Shown: positions 7,734 through 16,284 of the stretch, one piece after another
How the letters are laid out: the number at the start of each line of letters is the position of its first letter
How positions within the stretch are numbered: the stretch's first letter is position 1
Assembly: GCF_946886105.1 (NCBI RefSeq)
Contig: NZ_CAMPHV010000052.1
Location: 1-34,420 of the forward strand
Origin: an uncultured Pseudomonas sp.
GTDB lineage: Bacteria > Pseudomonadota > Gammaproteobacteria > Pseudomonadales > Pseudomonadaceae
Direction: 5' to 3'
Length of the DNA stretch: 34,420 nt
Made by a program: the position numbers and the translations under genes
The notes under the pieces: model-generated
The model's database searches: none
Told to the model about the DNA's origin: nothing
What the model saw: the letters and a program-made list of their open reading frames with translations, nothing else

Positions 7734-8186
7734 ATGATCAACGCCAAACTGCTGCAACTGGTGGTCGACGCTTCGAGCGACGGCATCGTGGTTGCCGAGC
7801 AAGAGGGGGACGACAATATCCTCATCTATGTCAATCAGGCCTTCGAAAACCTCTCCGGTTACGCCAGCGCGGACATCCTTTATCAGGACTGCCGCTTCCT
7901 GCAAGGCGACGACCGCGACCAGCCAGGCCTGGCGCTTATCCGCGAAGCATTGAAGAAGCAGCAACCCTGCCGGCAGATCATCCGCAACTACCGCAAGGAT
8001 GGCAGCCTGTTCTGGAATGAGTTGTCGATCACCCCGGTGTTCAACGCCGGCGACCAACTGACCTACTACATCGGCATTCAAAAAGACGTGACCGCGCAGA
8101 TGCTCGCCCAGGAGCAGGTCAAGCAATTGGAGGCCGAACTGGCCGCGGTGAAAGCCGAACTGGCCAGCCTGCGCGCCAATCCGTAA
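7734..8186 (+). CDS. Short LOV-domain blue-light photoreceptor
   Basis: This 150-residue protein is a single PAS/LOV domain plus a C-terminal helix. The flavin-adduct motif is DCRFLQG, with the photoactive Cys at residue 53, as in canonical GRNCRFLQ. FMN-contacting residues are visible in NYRKDGSLFWNELSITP, and the Gln of the GIQKD strand is present. It is very close to the short LOV proteins described from Pseudomonas putida (PpSB1-LOV) as I recall them, including the start MINA-LLQ. Short LOV proteins have no fused output domain, so they signal by dimer rearrangement or by contacting a partner. The C-terminal stretch from about 120 is coiled-coil-like (QEQVKQLEAELAAVKAEL). It lies upstream of the PilZ-like gene (104 bp) and close to the LitR-like regulator. 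Confidence 0.93.
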   Translation: MINAKLLQLVVDASSDGIVVAEQEGDDNILIYVNQAFENLSGYASADILYQDCRFLQGDDRDQPGLALIREALKKQQPCRQIIRNYRKDGSLFWNELSITPVFNAGDQLTYYIGIQKDVTAQMLAQEQVKQLEAELAAVKAELASLRANP

Positions 8187-8290
8187 TAAGCGATGAATAC
8201 CGGCAGTTCGTCACGTAATCGCGCATGATGACTAACAAAGCACGAATTCTGTTGTCACAAGGGCGTCCGTAGCCTGCGCAGAACTCGACG

Positions 8291-8902
8291 ATGCACGATC
8301 AGCCGTTACTCACTTCATCCGAACTGGAATTCCTCCGCCTGCTGCATGAGCAACCAGGCGGGCGGGAGCCTGTTTCCACGACGCAATTGCAGGTTGAGGA
8401 CGGCATGCAGTTCGAAGGCTTGCTCGCCGGCTGCGCGGCTCAAGAGAAGTTGACCATCGAAGCGCATTTCGCCAATCAGCGCCTGTCCTTCACCCCGGAA
8501 CTGGTACAGGACGCCGAGCACGAACAGCACCTGCGCCTGGGTACACCGTTGATATTCGACGAGGGCGTTACATTGCGTGCCTGGCGCTCGCCCTTGCGCC
8601 AGCCCCTCGCCCTGCAACAAACCAATTCGGCGCCGAGCGATATGTGGCTGCATCAACTCTCGATGAGCGGGCTGCTGCTCGAACATCGCGCGCCCCATGC
8701 AACGCCGCCCGCGCACCTCAGCCTGACCTTACCGCTTGCCGGCTTCCCGCCCATCGCCATCAATGGCAATTTCGTGCGCAAGACCGAAGAAGGCTTGCTG
8801 GCCTATCGGCTGGCACCGCTCGACGAGCACAGCCAGGCGCGCCTGCAACAATTCATTTATCGGCAACACCGCCGCTATTACCCGCAAGCGCATCGCGCCT
8901 AG
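8291..8902 (+). CDS. PilZ-like c-di-GMP receptor protein
   Basis: This 203-residue soluble protein has a C-terminal PilZ-like domain (about 95-195). The two ligand motifs can be traced as RxxxR in RSPLR (99-103) and xxSxxG in QLSMSG (122-127), where the usual Asp/Asn is Gln. The N-terminal ~90 residues could be a YcgR-N-like beta domain, but this is weak. It would bind c-di-GMP if the Gln is tolerated. It is on the same strand as the LOV gene and may be co-transcribed across the 104-bp gap. It ends six bases from the end of the convergent LitR-like gene. It may instead be a PilZ-derived domain that no longer binds c-di-GMP. Confidence 0.7.
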   Translation: MHDQPLLTSSELEFLRLLHEQPGGREPVSTTQLQVEDGMQFEGLLAGCAAQEKLTIEAHFANQRLSFTPELVQDAEHEQHLRLGTPLIFDEGVTLRAWRSPLRQPLALQQTNSAPSDMWLHQLSMSGLLLEHRAPHATPPAHLSLTLPLAGFPPIAINGNFVRKTEEGLLAYRLAPLDEHSQARLQQFIYRQHRRYYPQAHRA

Positions 8903-8908
8903 TAGTAA

Positions 8909-9862
8909 TCAGGTATCAAGATGACCGGCGAGAAACTGCTGCAGGCGACGCTGCATCAGTCGGCCTTCGCTGCCCAGGCAGGCGATCGGCGAACCGATCA
9001 AGTGTTCTTCCGCCAGGTCGGCACCATCGCCGGCCAGCAATAGTGGGCAATCCAGCGCCAACGCCAAACGTTGCAGAACACGCGGCAGGTCGCCGCTCGG
9101 CGGCTGATTGGAAAACAGCACCAGCGCTTGCGGCTGCATCCGCTCGCATACCAGGGTCAACTCTTCCATGGGCTGGCCCAGCCCGAGAATGCTGATCGCA
9201 CTGTCCGCGCCGCTGAGCAGCAAGGCTGCGACCAGCAGCTCCAGTTCGCGGCAATGCCCCGGCAGCGCCGCCAGCAGCACCCGCTCCTCGGTCTGCGCCC
9301 TGATCAACTGCAAGCGCTGCAGGATGCGCGCGCGCAGGAACGTATCGAGGAACAGCCATTCGCTGGTCTGGCCGAACTCATCCTGGCGCAGCAGCAATTC
9401 CTGCCACAGCGGCATCAGGATGTCCTGAAATACCACCGCCAGCGGATAACTGGAAAATACCTGACCGTACAAACGGTCCAGTTTGACCTCGTCGAAAGCG
9501 CCGACGGCGCTGCGCAACTGCGCCTGCCATTCGGCCCATTCATTGATCGACACATCCTGCTGGACAGGCGCACTGGCGGCTTTGATCGAATCGCTTTTGG
9601 CGAGAATCTTGCCCACTTTGCTGACAGCCACACCACGCTCGATCCACGCCAGAATGCTGCGCACCGACTCGATATCGGCCTGCGAATAGAGGCGGTGGCC
9701 ACTATCGGTGCGGGTCGGTTGAACCAAGCCGTAGCGCCGTTCCCAGGCCCGCAACGTCACCGGGTTGACCCCGGTCAGACGAGAAACTTCCCGTATGGGA
9801 AACAACTCTTCCTGCTTGAGAGCACTCGAAACGAGAGACGAAGCACCAACGGGATTGGACAT
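8909..9862 (-). CDS. MerR-family regulator, class II LitR/CarH-like
   Basis: This 317-residue regulator has an N-terminal MerR helix-turn-helix (about 21-88: FPIREVSRLTGVNPVTLRAWERRYG) followed by a CarH/LitR-type cobalamin-binding fold. The cobalamin ligands appear lost: CarH's Wx9EH reads Lx9EW here (Leu158, Trp169), and the ligand His of the DxHxxG-like loop is replaced in GHCRELE (about 202-208). That fits the class II LitR proteins of P. putida, which work in light-dependent gene control together with a LOV protein. MSNPVGASS at 9862 is chosen as start because the further 33 in-frame residues to 9961 have no domain character and contain a candidate operator. It is divergent from folM across 399 bp. 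Confidence 0.85.
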   Translation of the reverse strand: MSNPVGASSLVSSALKQEELFPIREVSRLTGVNPVTLRAWERRYGLVQPTRTDSGHRLYSQADIESVRSILAWIERGVAVSKVGKILAKSDSIKAASAPVQQDVSINEWAEWQAQLRSAVGAFDEVKLDRLYGQVFSSYPLAVVFQDILMPLWQELLLRQDEFGQTSEWLFLDTFLRARILQRLQLIRAQTEERVLLAALPGHCRELELLVAALLLSGADSAISILGLGQPMEELTLVCERMQPQALVLFSNQPPSGDLPRVLQRLALALDCPLLLAGDGADLAEEHLIGSPIACLGSEGRLMQRRLQQFLAGHLDT

Positions 9863-9925
9863 GGGCAGAGAGTTCACGGGGGGGCAAAAGTTGTCGGCAT
9901 TGTAACTCAGCTTGGAAGCACAGCT

Positions 9926-9942
9926 TATACCTGGCCTGTACA
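9926..9942. promoter_or_regulatory. TATACC-N5-TGTACA motif, candidate operator
   Basis: TATACC (9926-9931) is followed by TGTACA (9937-9942), 75 bp upstream of the LitR-like start. Read on the minus strand it is TGTACA-N5-GGTATA, the same pair of words as the two promoter-like sites at 10021-10047 and 10156-10182 but closer together. Operator function is inferred. Confidence 0.35.
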
Positions 9943-10020
9943 TCCAAGCGGATCGTGGCAATTAAATGCTCACAACCGGCTAACGACAATTGCTGGGTTT
10001 ATGGATCTTGCTCGAATAAA

Positions 10021-10047
10021 CCTATACCAATAAACATAATTTGTACA
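10021..10047 (-). promoter_or_regulatory. Candidate promoter/operator for LitR-like gene
   Basis: On the minus strand TGTACA (10047-10042) precedes GGTATA (10028-10023) by 13 bp, inside an AT-rich stretch. The direction fits transcription of the LitR-like gene with a leader of about 150 bases. Confidence 0.4.
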
Positions 10048-10155
10048 GATTATGGATAATTTTTCAGACCATCGTACGCAAAGAAAAAATCCATGCAGCT
10101 CAATGAAATAGCGGGACATACGGCAAAAATCCGCATATCCACACAGCGCCCATGG

Positions 10156-10182
10156 TTGTACAAGACAGACGACTGGTATAAC
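10156..10182 (+). promoter_or_regulatory. Candidate promoter/operator for folM-folE-folX
   Basis: TTGTACA (10156-10162) precedes GGTATAAC (10175-10182) by 12 bp. As a promoter this gives TTGTAC / TATAAC with a 15-bp spacer, shorter than ideal. It lies about 80 bp before the folM start and mirrors the minus-strand site at 10021-10047. Confidence 0.42.
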
Positions 10183-10261
10183 TTTGCCACACGATAGAAA
10201 CGCATCGACCGCTCCGTAAAACGGCGATGCGCGACGACCACCCTCCCAGCCCGAGCCGATC

Positions 10262-10972
10262 ATGAGCGCGAGTTCAGCCCCGATTCTGATTACCGGCGCC
10301 AGCCAGCGTGTTGGCCTGTACTGCGCCGAACGCCTGCTCGACGACGGCCACAAGCTGATCGTGACCTACCGCAGCGAGCGTGAAGCGTTACAGCCCTTAC
10401 GCCAACGCGGAGCGCTGACCTTGCAGGCGGATTTCTCCGGCGAAGCGCAGATCCTCGCCTTCGTCGCCGAGCTGAAAAACCACACCGACAGCTTGCGCGC
10501 CATCGTGCACAACGCGTCCGACTGGTTATGCGAAAGCCCCGGCAACGAGGCCGCGGAGTTTCAGCGGATGTTCAACGTGCACATGCTCGCGCCCTACCTG
10601 ATCAACCTGCATTGCGCCGAGCTGCTGCAGCGCTCGACGCCCGCCGACATCGTGCACATCAGCGACGACGTGGTGCGCAAGGGCAGCGCCAAGCATCCGG
10701 CTTACTGTGCCAGCAAGGCCGGCCTGGACAGCCTGACGCTGTCCTTTGCCAGCCGCTTCGCACCGCAGATCAAGGTCAACGGCATCGCGCCGGCACTGAT
10801 CATGTTCAACGATAGCGACGATGTGCAGTACCGGCAGAAAACCCTGGCGAAATCCGCATTGGGTTTCGAGCCCGGCCCCCAGGTGATCTACCAGAGCCTG
10901 CGTTATTTGCTGGACAACCCCTACGTCACCGGCACCACCCTTACCGTCAACGGCGGCCGTCATCTTAAATAG
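10262..10972 (+). CDS. folM: Dihydromonapterin reductase FolM (SDR)
   Basis: This 236-residue SDR has the cofactor motif TGASQRVG (11-18) and the triad Ser134, Tyr148, Lys152 (YCASK). The QRxG form of the glycine motif and the position immediately before folE and folX identify FolM. FolM reduces dihydromonapterin to tetrahydromonapterin with NADPH and can act weakly as a dihydrofolate reductase. Tetrahydromonapterin is a cofactor for pterin-dependent hydroxylases such as phenylalanine hydroxylase in Pseudomonas. It is the first gene of the operon, and the 49-bp gap to folE suggests co-transcription. Its promoter region is shared with the LitR-like regulator, so light or redox control is plausible. 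Confidence 0.88.
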   Translation: MSASSAPILITGASQRVGLYCAERLLDDGHKLIVTYRSEREALQPLRQRGALTLQADFSGEAQILAFVAELKNHTDSLRAIVHNASDWLCESPGNEAAEFQRMFNVHMLAPYLINLHCAELLQRSTPADIVHISDDVVRKGSAKHPAYCASKAGLDSLTLSFASRFAPQIKVNGIAPALIMFNDSDDVQYRQKTLAKSALGFEPGPQVIYQSLRYLLDNPYVTGTTLTVNGGRHLK

Positions 10973-11021
10973 AGTGGCTCACATTGAGTGGCGCGCATAG
11001 AGCGGCCGCGAGGATCGAAGC

Positions 11022-11582
11022 ATGAACCAGCAACTGCCCAACCATTACCGGGAGATCCTTCTTGGCGTCGGCGAAGACCCGGAGCGCGAAGGGCTGCTCG
11101 ATACCCCCAAACGTGCGGCCAAGGCCATGCAGTACCTCTGCCATGGCTATCAGAAGAGCCTCGAGGAAGTGGTCAACGGCGCGCTGTTCGCCTCCGACAA
11201 CGATGAGATGGTGATCGTCAAGGACATCGAGCTGTACTCGCTCTGCGAGCATCACCTGCTGCCGTTTATCGGCAAGGCGCATGTCGCCTATATCCCGACT
11301 GGCCGGGTGCTGGGTTTGTCGAAGGTGGCGCGCATCGTCGACATGTACGCGCGGCGCCTGCAGATCCAGGAAAACCTCACGCGGCAGATCGCCGAAGCGA
11401 TCCAGAGCGTCACCCAGGCGGCCGGCGTGGCCGTGGTGATCGAAGCCAAGCACATGTGCATGATGATGCGCGGGGTCGAGAAGCAGAATTCGGTCATGAA
11501 TACCTCGGTGATGCTTGGCGCTTTCCGTGAGTCCTGCAACACTCGCCTGGAATTTTTGCAATTGATCGGACGGAGCAAGTAA
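11022..11582 (+). CDS. folE: GTP cyclohydrolase I (FolE)
   Basis: This 186-residue enzyme converts GTP to 7,8-dihydroneopterin triphosphate, the first step of pterin and folate synthesis. Zinc ligands are Cys75 and His78 in [10 protein letters not shown] and Cys146 in [11 protein letters not shown], and the conserved [11 protein letters not shown] helix follows RIVDMYARR. Length and motifs are those of the normal zinc-dependent bacterial enzyme. GAGG precedes the ATG. Clustered here with folM and folX, it appears dedicated to monapterin supply rather than being the general folate gene. Pseudomonads often carry more than one folE copy. Confidence 0.95.
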   Translation: MNQQLPNHYREILLGVGEDPEREGLLDTPKRAAKAMQYLCHGYQKSLEEVVNGALFASDNDEMVIVKDIELYSLCEHHLLPFIGKAHVAYIPTGRVLGLSKVARIVDMYARRLQIQENLTRQIAEAIQSVTQAAGVAVVIEAKHMCMMMRGVEKQNSVMNTSVMLGAFRESCNTRLEFLQLIGRSK

Positions 11583-11584
11583 GC

Positions 11585-11959
11585 ATGCCGCGACTGGAGC
11601 CAGGAATGGCGCGGATCCGGGTCAAGGATCTGCGCCTGCGTACTTTCATCGGGATCAAGGAAGAAGAGATCAACAACAAGCAGGACGTGTTGATCAACCT
11701 GACCATCCTCTACCCCGCGGTGGAAGCGGTGCGCGATAACGATATCGACCACGCGCTGAACTACCGCACCATCACCAAGGCGATCATCCAGCACGTCGAA
11801 GGCAACCGCTTCGCCCTCCTCGAACGCCTGACCCAGGAGATTCTCGATCTGGTGATGGCCAATCAGGCGGTGCGCTACGCCGAGGTGGAAGTCGACAAAC
11901 CCCACGCCCTGCGCTTCGCCGAGTCGGTGTCGATCACCCTGGCCGGGCACCGCGACTGA
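11585..11959 (+). CDS. folX: Dihydroneopterin triphosphate 2'-epimerase (FolX)
   Basis: This 124-residue protein belongs to the FolB/FolX tunnelling fold. The segments [32 protein letters not shown] and [19 protein letters not shown] match FolX rather than the aldolase FolB. FolX epimerises dihydroneopterin triphosphate to the monapterin form, linking FolE to FolM. The gene starts two bases after the folE stop, so coupling is expected. It ends eight bases before the stop of the convergent SDR gene, leaving no room for a separate terminator. Confidence 0.93.
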   Translation: MPRLEPGMARIRVKDLRLRTFIGIKEEEINNKQDVLINLTILYPAVEAVRDNDIDHALNYRTITKAIIQHVEGNRFALLERLTQEILDLVMANQAVRYAEVEVDKPHALRFAESVSITLAGHRD

Positions 11960-11967
11960 ACGGCCCG

Positions 11968-12960
11968 TCAGAAGGCCCACAGCCAGACGCTCGCGAGCAA
12001 CGCCAGCAACAAGCCGATCGCAATCGCACGGCGGTGCAGGGTCCAGCGCAGCTGCCAGCTATGGTCGCGCGCCTGGGCGTCGAAGCGGCCATGGCTACCC
12101 ATATCCCGATTCACCGCATCGAATAAGTTATCCGGGCGGTCGGCGGGCAGCGGCTGATCGCTTTGCTGGCCGTCGAAACCCTGGCGACACAGCACCCAAT
12201 CGGCGAAGCCCGGCAGCAGCTTATTGCCGAAGATGGCCTTGACCGCGGGAAAGCCGATATAGAGTTCGCGCCGCCGGTGATAGGCGGCCCAGACGATGCC
12301 CCGGGCGGCCACCTCCGGCTGGAAGATCGGCGGCAGCGGTTGCGGCTGGCGCGGCATGCGCGTGCGTGCCCAATCGAATTGCGGGGTGTTGAAGGCCGAC
12401 AGGTGCACCATGGTCAGACGAATTTTGCTGTTCGCGTGCATCAGCTCGACGCGTAACGCATCGGTGAAGCCCCGACACGCGAACTTCGCCCCGCAGTACG
12501 CCGACTGCAAGGGAATCGCCCGATAGGCCAAGGCTGAGCCGACCTGCACGATGCTGCCGCGGTTGCGCACACGCATATAACGCAGCGCGGCACAGGTGCC
12601 ATGTACGGTGCCCAGATAACTCACCTCGGTGACCCGCCGAAACTCCTCGGCGCTCATTTCCGCGACCGGCGAAAACACCGTGACCATGGCATTGTTGATC
12701 CAGATATCGATCGCCCCAACCTCCGCTTCGATGCGCGCGGCGGCGGCCTCCACCTGCTCCGCGTCGGCGACATCCAGGGTCTGCACCCAGGCGGTACCGC
12801 CCACGGCCTCGACCTCGGCCTTGGCCCCCAGCAAACCGGCCTCGCCCCGTGCCAAAAGGGCCACAGTGGCGCCGCGCCGGGCGAACTCGACGGCCGTCGC
12901 GCGACCGATCCCGGCCGAGGCGCCGCAGACCACCACGACCTCCTTACGGCGCCGGCTCAT
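11968..12960 (-). CDS. SDR oxidoreductase with C-terminal membrane anchor
   Basis: This 330-residue SDR has the glycine motif CGASAGIG (12-19), NNA (89-91) and the triad Ser142, Tyr155, Lys159. It is longer than the ~250-residue norm. After the Rossmann domain come ~70 residues of unknown fold and a final hydrophobic helix (IAIGLLLALLASVWLWAF), which would anchor the enzyme to the inner membrane with the catalytic part inside. The substrate is unknown. ATG 12960 has GGAG seven bases upstream. The in-frame extension to 13290 has no recognisable content and was rejected. No operon partner is visible. Confidence 0.85.
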   Translation of the reverse strand: MSRRRKEVVVVCGASAGIGRATAVEFARRGATVALLARGEAGLLGAKAEVEAVGGTAWVQTLDVADAEQVEAAAARIEAEVGAIDIWINNAMVTVFSPVAEMSAEEFRRVTEVSYLGTVHGTCAALRYMRVRNRGSIVQVGSALAYRAIPLQSAYCGAKFACRGFTDALRVELMHANSKIRLTMVHLSAFNTPQFDWARTRMPRQPQPLPPIFQPEVAARGIVWAAYHRRRELYIGFPAVKAIFGNKLLPGFADWVLCRQGFDGQQSDQPLPADRPDNLFDAVNRDMGSHGRFDAQARDHSWQLRWTLHRRAIAIGLLLALLASVWLWAF

Positions 12961-13230
12961 GGCGCCACTCCGTCCGCCGCAAGCGGTTTTGGACAGGTGT
13001 TCGAGAGGAGCGATAAAGGCATAGTGCAAGGCCTCCTGATTGAGTCTCGACGATGGCGGCGATGAAATGCATTCGATCAGGTGACCGCCGCCGTTTCGGC
13101 TAAGTTCAGCCTTTTGCCGCGCCACGCGCCCATGCTGGCTCTGTGCCGATAACAACGAGCGGGGTATTATCGGGCCGCGGCAACCAGAACCTGGGCCGCG
13201 TCCTATCGTCCACCATCGCCGAGCATTCCC

Positions 13231-13545
13231 ATGACTGAGCAAGAACGCCTTGAATTGGAAGCAGCCGCCTTCCGCAGCCTGCTGCAACACCTGCGCAGCC
13301 GCCCAGACGTACAGAATATCGACATGATGAACCTGGCCGGTTTTTGCCGTAATTGCCTGTCCAAATGGTTCAAAGCCGCCGCAGACGACATCGGTGTGTC
13401 GGTCACCCCGGAACAGGCCCGCGAAGAGATCTACGGCATGCCCTACAACGAGTGGAAAAACAAATACCAGAAGGAAGCCAGCCTCGAGCAGCAGGCCGCC
13501 TTCAACAAGCAGACCGGCAAAGACGACAAAGGCGGTCAGGCATGA
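13231..13545 (+). CDS. DUF1244 family protein
   Basis: This 104-residue, probably all-helical protein matches DUF1244, a small family common in proteobacteria. The core is DMMNLAGFCRNCLSKWFKAAAD, with a CxxC pair (Cys-Arg-Asn-Cys), and ITPEQ-like / MPYNEWK segments follow. The function is unknown, and the CxxC could bind metal or undergo oxidation. Its stop overlaps the ATG of the HopJ-family gene (ATGA), so the two are translationally coupled and probably act together. Confidence 0.85.
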   Translation: MTEQERLELEAAAFRSLLQHLRSRPDVQNIDMMNLAGFCRNCLSKWFKAAADDIGVSVTPEQAREEIYGMPYNEWKNKYQKEASLEQQAAFNKQTGKDDKGGQA

Positions 13546-13883
13546 CGGCTCTCGGCGACTTTCGTGCGCGCCTGCACAGCGACCGCTTCACCTTTGCCGA
13601 AACCCTGGCGTTTATCGCCGAACATTACGACTATCGGCAGAGCGCCTTCACCAATGGCGCCACGACCAATGCCGCGGGGCAGAACGAGGGTTCGTGCAAG
13701 ACCCTGGGCATGGCACTACTCGAAGGCCTGAGCCTGGAGGAAACCCTGCGTTGCTTCGGCGAGCATTACCGCAGCGTGTTGGCCAGCCCGCATGCCGACG
13801 ACCACGGCAATATCCGCGCGCTGATGGCCACCGGCCTGGCCGGCGTACGTTTCGAACAGGCGCCCCTGACGCGCAAACCCTGA
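13542..13883 (+). CDS. HopJ-family protein
   Basis: This 113-residue protein matches the HopJ (HopPmaJ) family: FTFAETLAFIAEHYDY, AFTNGATTNAAGQNEGSCK and GLSLEETLRCFGEHYR are the conserved blocks. The family name comes from a proposed Pseudomonas syringae type III effector, but the family occurs widely in bacteria that need no such system. No type III genes or secretion signal are visible here. Coupling to DUF1244 by a 4-bp overlap indicates a housekeeping cytoplasmic role. GCGCAA-GAAG-TTGCGC at 13901-13916 can form a hairpin after the gene but lacks a U-run. Confidence 0.82.
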   Translation: MTALGDFRARLHSDRFTFAETLAFIAEHYDYRQSAFTNGATTNAAGQNEGSCKTLGMALLEGLSLEETLRCFGEHYRSVLASPHADDHGNIRALMATGLAGVRFEQAPLTRKP

Positions 13884-14074
13884 ATCGGCTGCCGTCAACC
13901 GCGCAAGAAGTTGCGCAATAGTCGGCAAAAGCTGACAGACATCACAAAAAAACCTGTTTATGCTGCACGCCATTACGGGAATGCCAGGGAGGGTGTTTCG
14001 TGCGTCGCGGCGCCCGCCGCCACTCCAGCCCTCCAGGTTCCCCATCCTCCGTTACCTGGCTTGGAGTCGCGCAT

Positions 14075-14662
14075 ATGCAGCAGACCGTGGTATGGAAACC
14101 ATGGCACAACCCCGGCGTGGAAAACCTGCGACTGAACATAGATGACAATGGCATACACGCCAGCAGTCATCTGATGCAGAGTATGCAGGGCCACAGCATC
14201 GCCGCCACCTATGTCTTGAACTGCGACCCGCTCTGGCGTTTCCGGCGGCTCTGGCTGAAGGTGGACAACCACGGCCAACGCAGCCTCAACGTGCACCGCG
14301 ATATTCGTGGCAACTGGTTTCATAATGGCGAACCGCGCCCCGACCTGCAGCAATGCCAGCACATCATGCTCTCGGCCTCCCCCTTCACCCACACCCCGGT
14401 GCTGCAACGTTGCGCCCTGGAGATCGGCCAGAGCGAGCAAGTACAGGTCGCGTACATCGACTTGCTCACCCTAAAGATCGAGGCCCGCAGCCAGCGCTAC
14501 CAACGCCTGCGCCAACTGGGCCGCGAGGCGCTTTACCGCAGCGAAACACAAGGCAAGAAGAGCAACCAGCTGACCGTCGACGAACACGCGCTATTGATGA
14601 GCGCCAGCGATCAATACGTACGCCTGAGCTCGCACAGTTTGAAGCTCAATACCTGGGTGTAA
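14075..14662 (+). CDS. Putative glycolipid-binding protein (DUF1089)
   Basis: This 195-residue protein resembles DUF1089/Glycolipid_bind. Supporting blocks are NCDPLWRFRRLWL near the N-terminus, DIRGNWFHNGEPRPDL, LSASPFTHTPVLQR and RSQRYQRL. The family fold is a beta barrel thought to bind lipid-like ligands, but its function is unproven. There is no signal peptide, so it should be cytoplasmic. ATG 14075 is chosen because GGAG lies about eight bases upstream; the frame continues to 14000 without adding recognisable sequence. It is a single-gene unit followed by a run of decayed repeats. Confidence 0.75.
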   Translation: MQQTVVWKPWHNPGVENLRLNIDDNGIHASSHLMQSMQGHSIAATYVLNCDPLWRFRRLWLKVDNHGQRSLNVHRDIRGNWFHNGEPRPDLQQCQHIMLSASPFTHTPVLQRCALEIGQSEQVQVAYIDLLTLKIEARSQRYQRLRQLGREALYRSETQGKKSNQLTVDEHALLMSASDQYVRLSSHSLKLNTWV

Positions 14663-14671
14663 GACGCCCAT

Positions 14672-14692
14672 CCCGGATTGCATCCGGGCTAC
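14672..14692 (-). repeat. Single REP unit, inverted orientation
   Basis: The reverse-complement REP CCCGGAT-TGC-ATCCGGG-CTAC occurs alone just after the DUF1089 gene. No intact partner is within 100 bp. Confidence 0.88.
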
Positions 14693-14705
14693 CAGGCGCA
14701 CGTTG

Positions 14706-14780
14706 CTAGGGAGGACATCGCGCAGCCTTGTCCGCCACTGGCATGCGGAGATGGACAAGCCTTCGGCATGTCCACCCTAC
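14706..14780. repeat. GTAGGGTGGACA-type hairpin repeat, two decayed copies
   Basis: CTAGGGAGGACAT...CTTGTCCGCC (14706-14736) and ATGGACAAGCC-TTCGGC-ATGTCCACCCTAC (about 14750-14780) are degenerate and better-preserved versions of the hairpin repeat at 320-354. Confidence 0.7.
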
Positions 14781-14811
14781 AAGGCTACAAGAGCGCTCTC
14801 CCGGATAAACC

Positions 14812-14845
14812 TTGTTGGGCTTCGCTGCACTCAGCGCCAACCTAC
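14812..14845. repeat. GTTGGGCTTCGC...GCGCCAACCTAC repeat
   Basis: TTGTTGGGCTTCGC and TCAGCGCCAACCTAC form a short inverted repeat. A near-identical copy lies between ackA and pta at 25278-25309. Confidence 0.8.
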
Positions 14846-14894
14846 AAATCGTAGCCTGGTCGCTCCAAGGCTTTGGCGTGGGGATGCAGCCCCG

Positions 14895-14962
14895 GTAGCC
14901 TGGATGAAATCCGGGGAATTTCTCACCTTAACCAACACGATTCCGGCTTGCATCCGGACTAG
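14895..14962. repeat. Decayed REP pair
   Basis: GTAGCCTGGATGAAATCCGG (14895-14914) and TCCGGCTTGCATCCGGACTAG (about 14942-14962) resemble a REP pair with several mismatches in the stems. The whole 14663-15030 gap is therefore a graveyard of small repeats with no gene. Confidence 0.65.
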
Positions 14963-15030
14963 CGGATACCGATCGCTCCCGCGCCCCAGCGTTGCATGCT
15001 CGGACCGGAGTCCGGGCATGCAATGGCTGC

Positions 15031-16176
<1,146 letters not shown>

Positions 16177-16284
16177 TTAAAAGTAGCCGCACAAGGGCGC
16201 GATGGCGGCGGCACGCCGCAGCGATCCCAGCATTCGGGCCAGTGGCTATACTGCCCATGTCGCCCCTTCGCGCAGCCCACCGGA

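Noticed and set aside
9863..9961. N-terminal 33-residue extension of the LitR-like protein
   Set aside because: It has no domain character and overlaps the TGTACA-type motif at 9926-9942. MerR proteins normally begin close to the helix-turn-helix.
13542..13883. HopJ-family gene as a type III effector
   Set aside because: No secretion genes or hrp-type promoter seen, it is coupled to DUF1244, and the family is widespread in bacteria without type III secretion.
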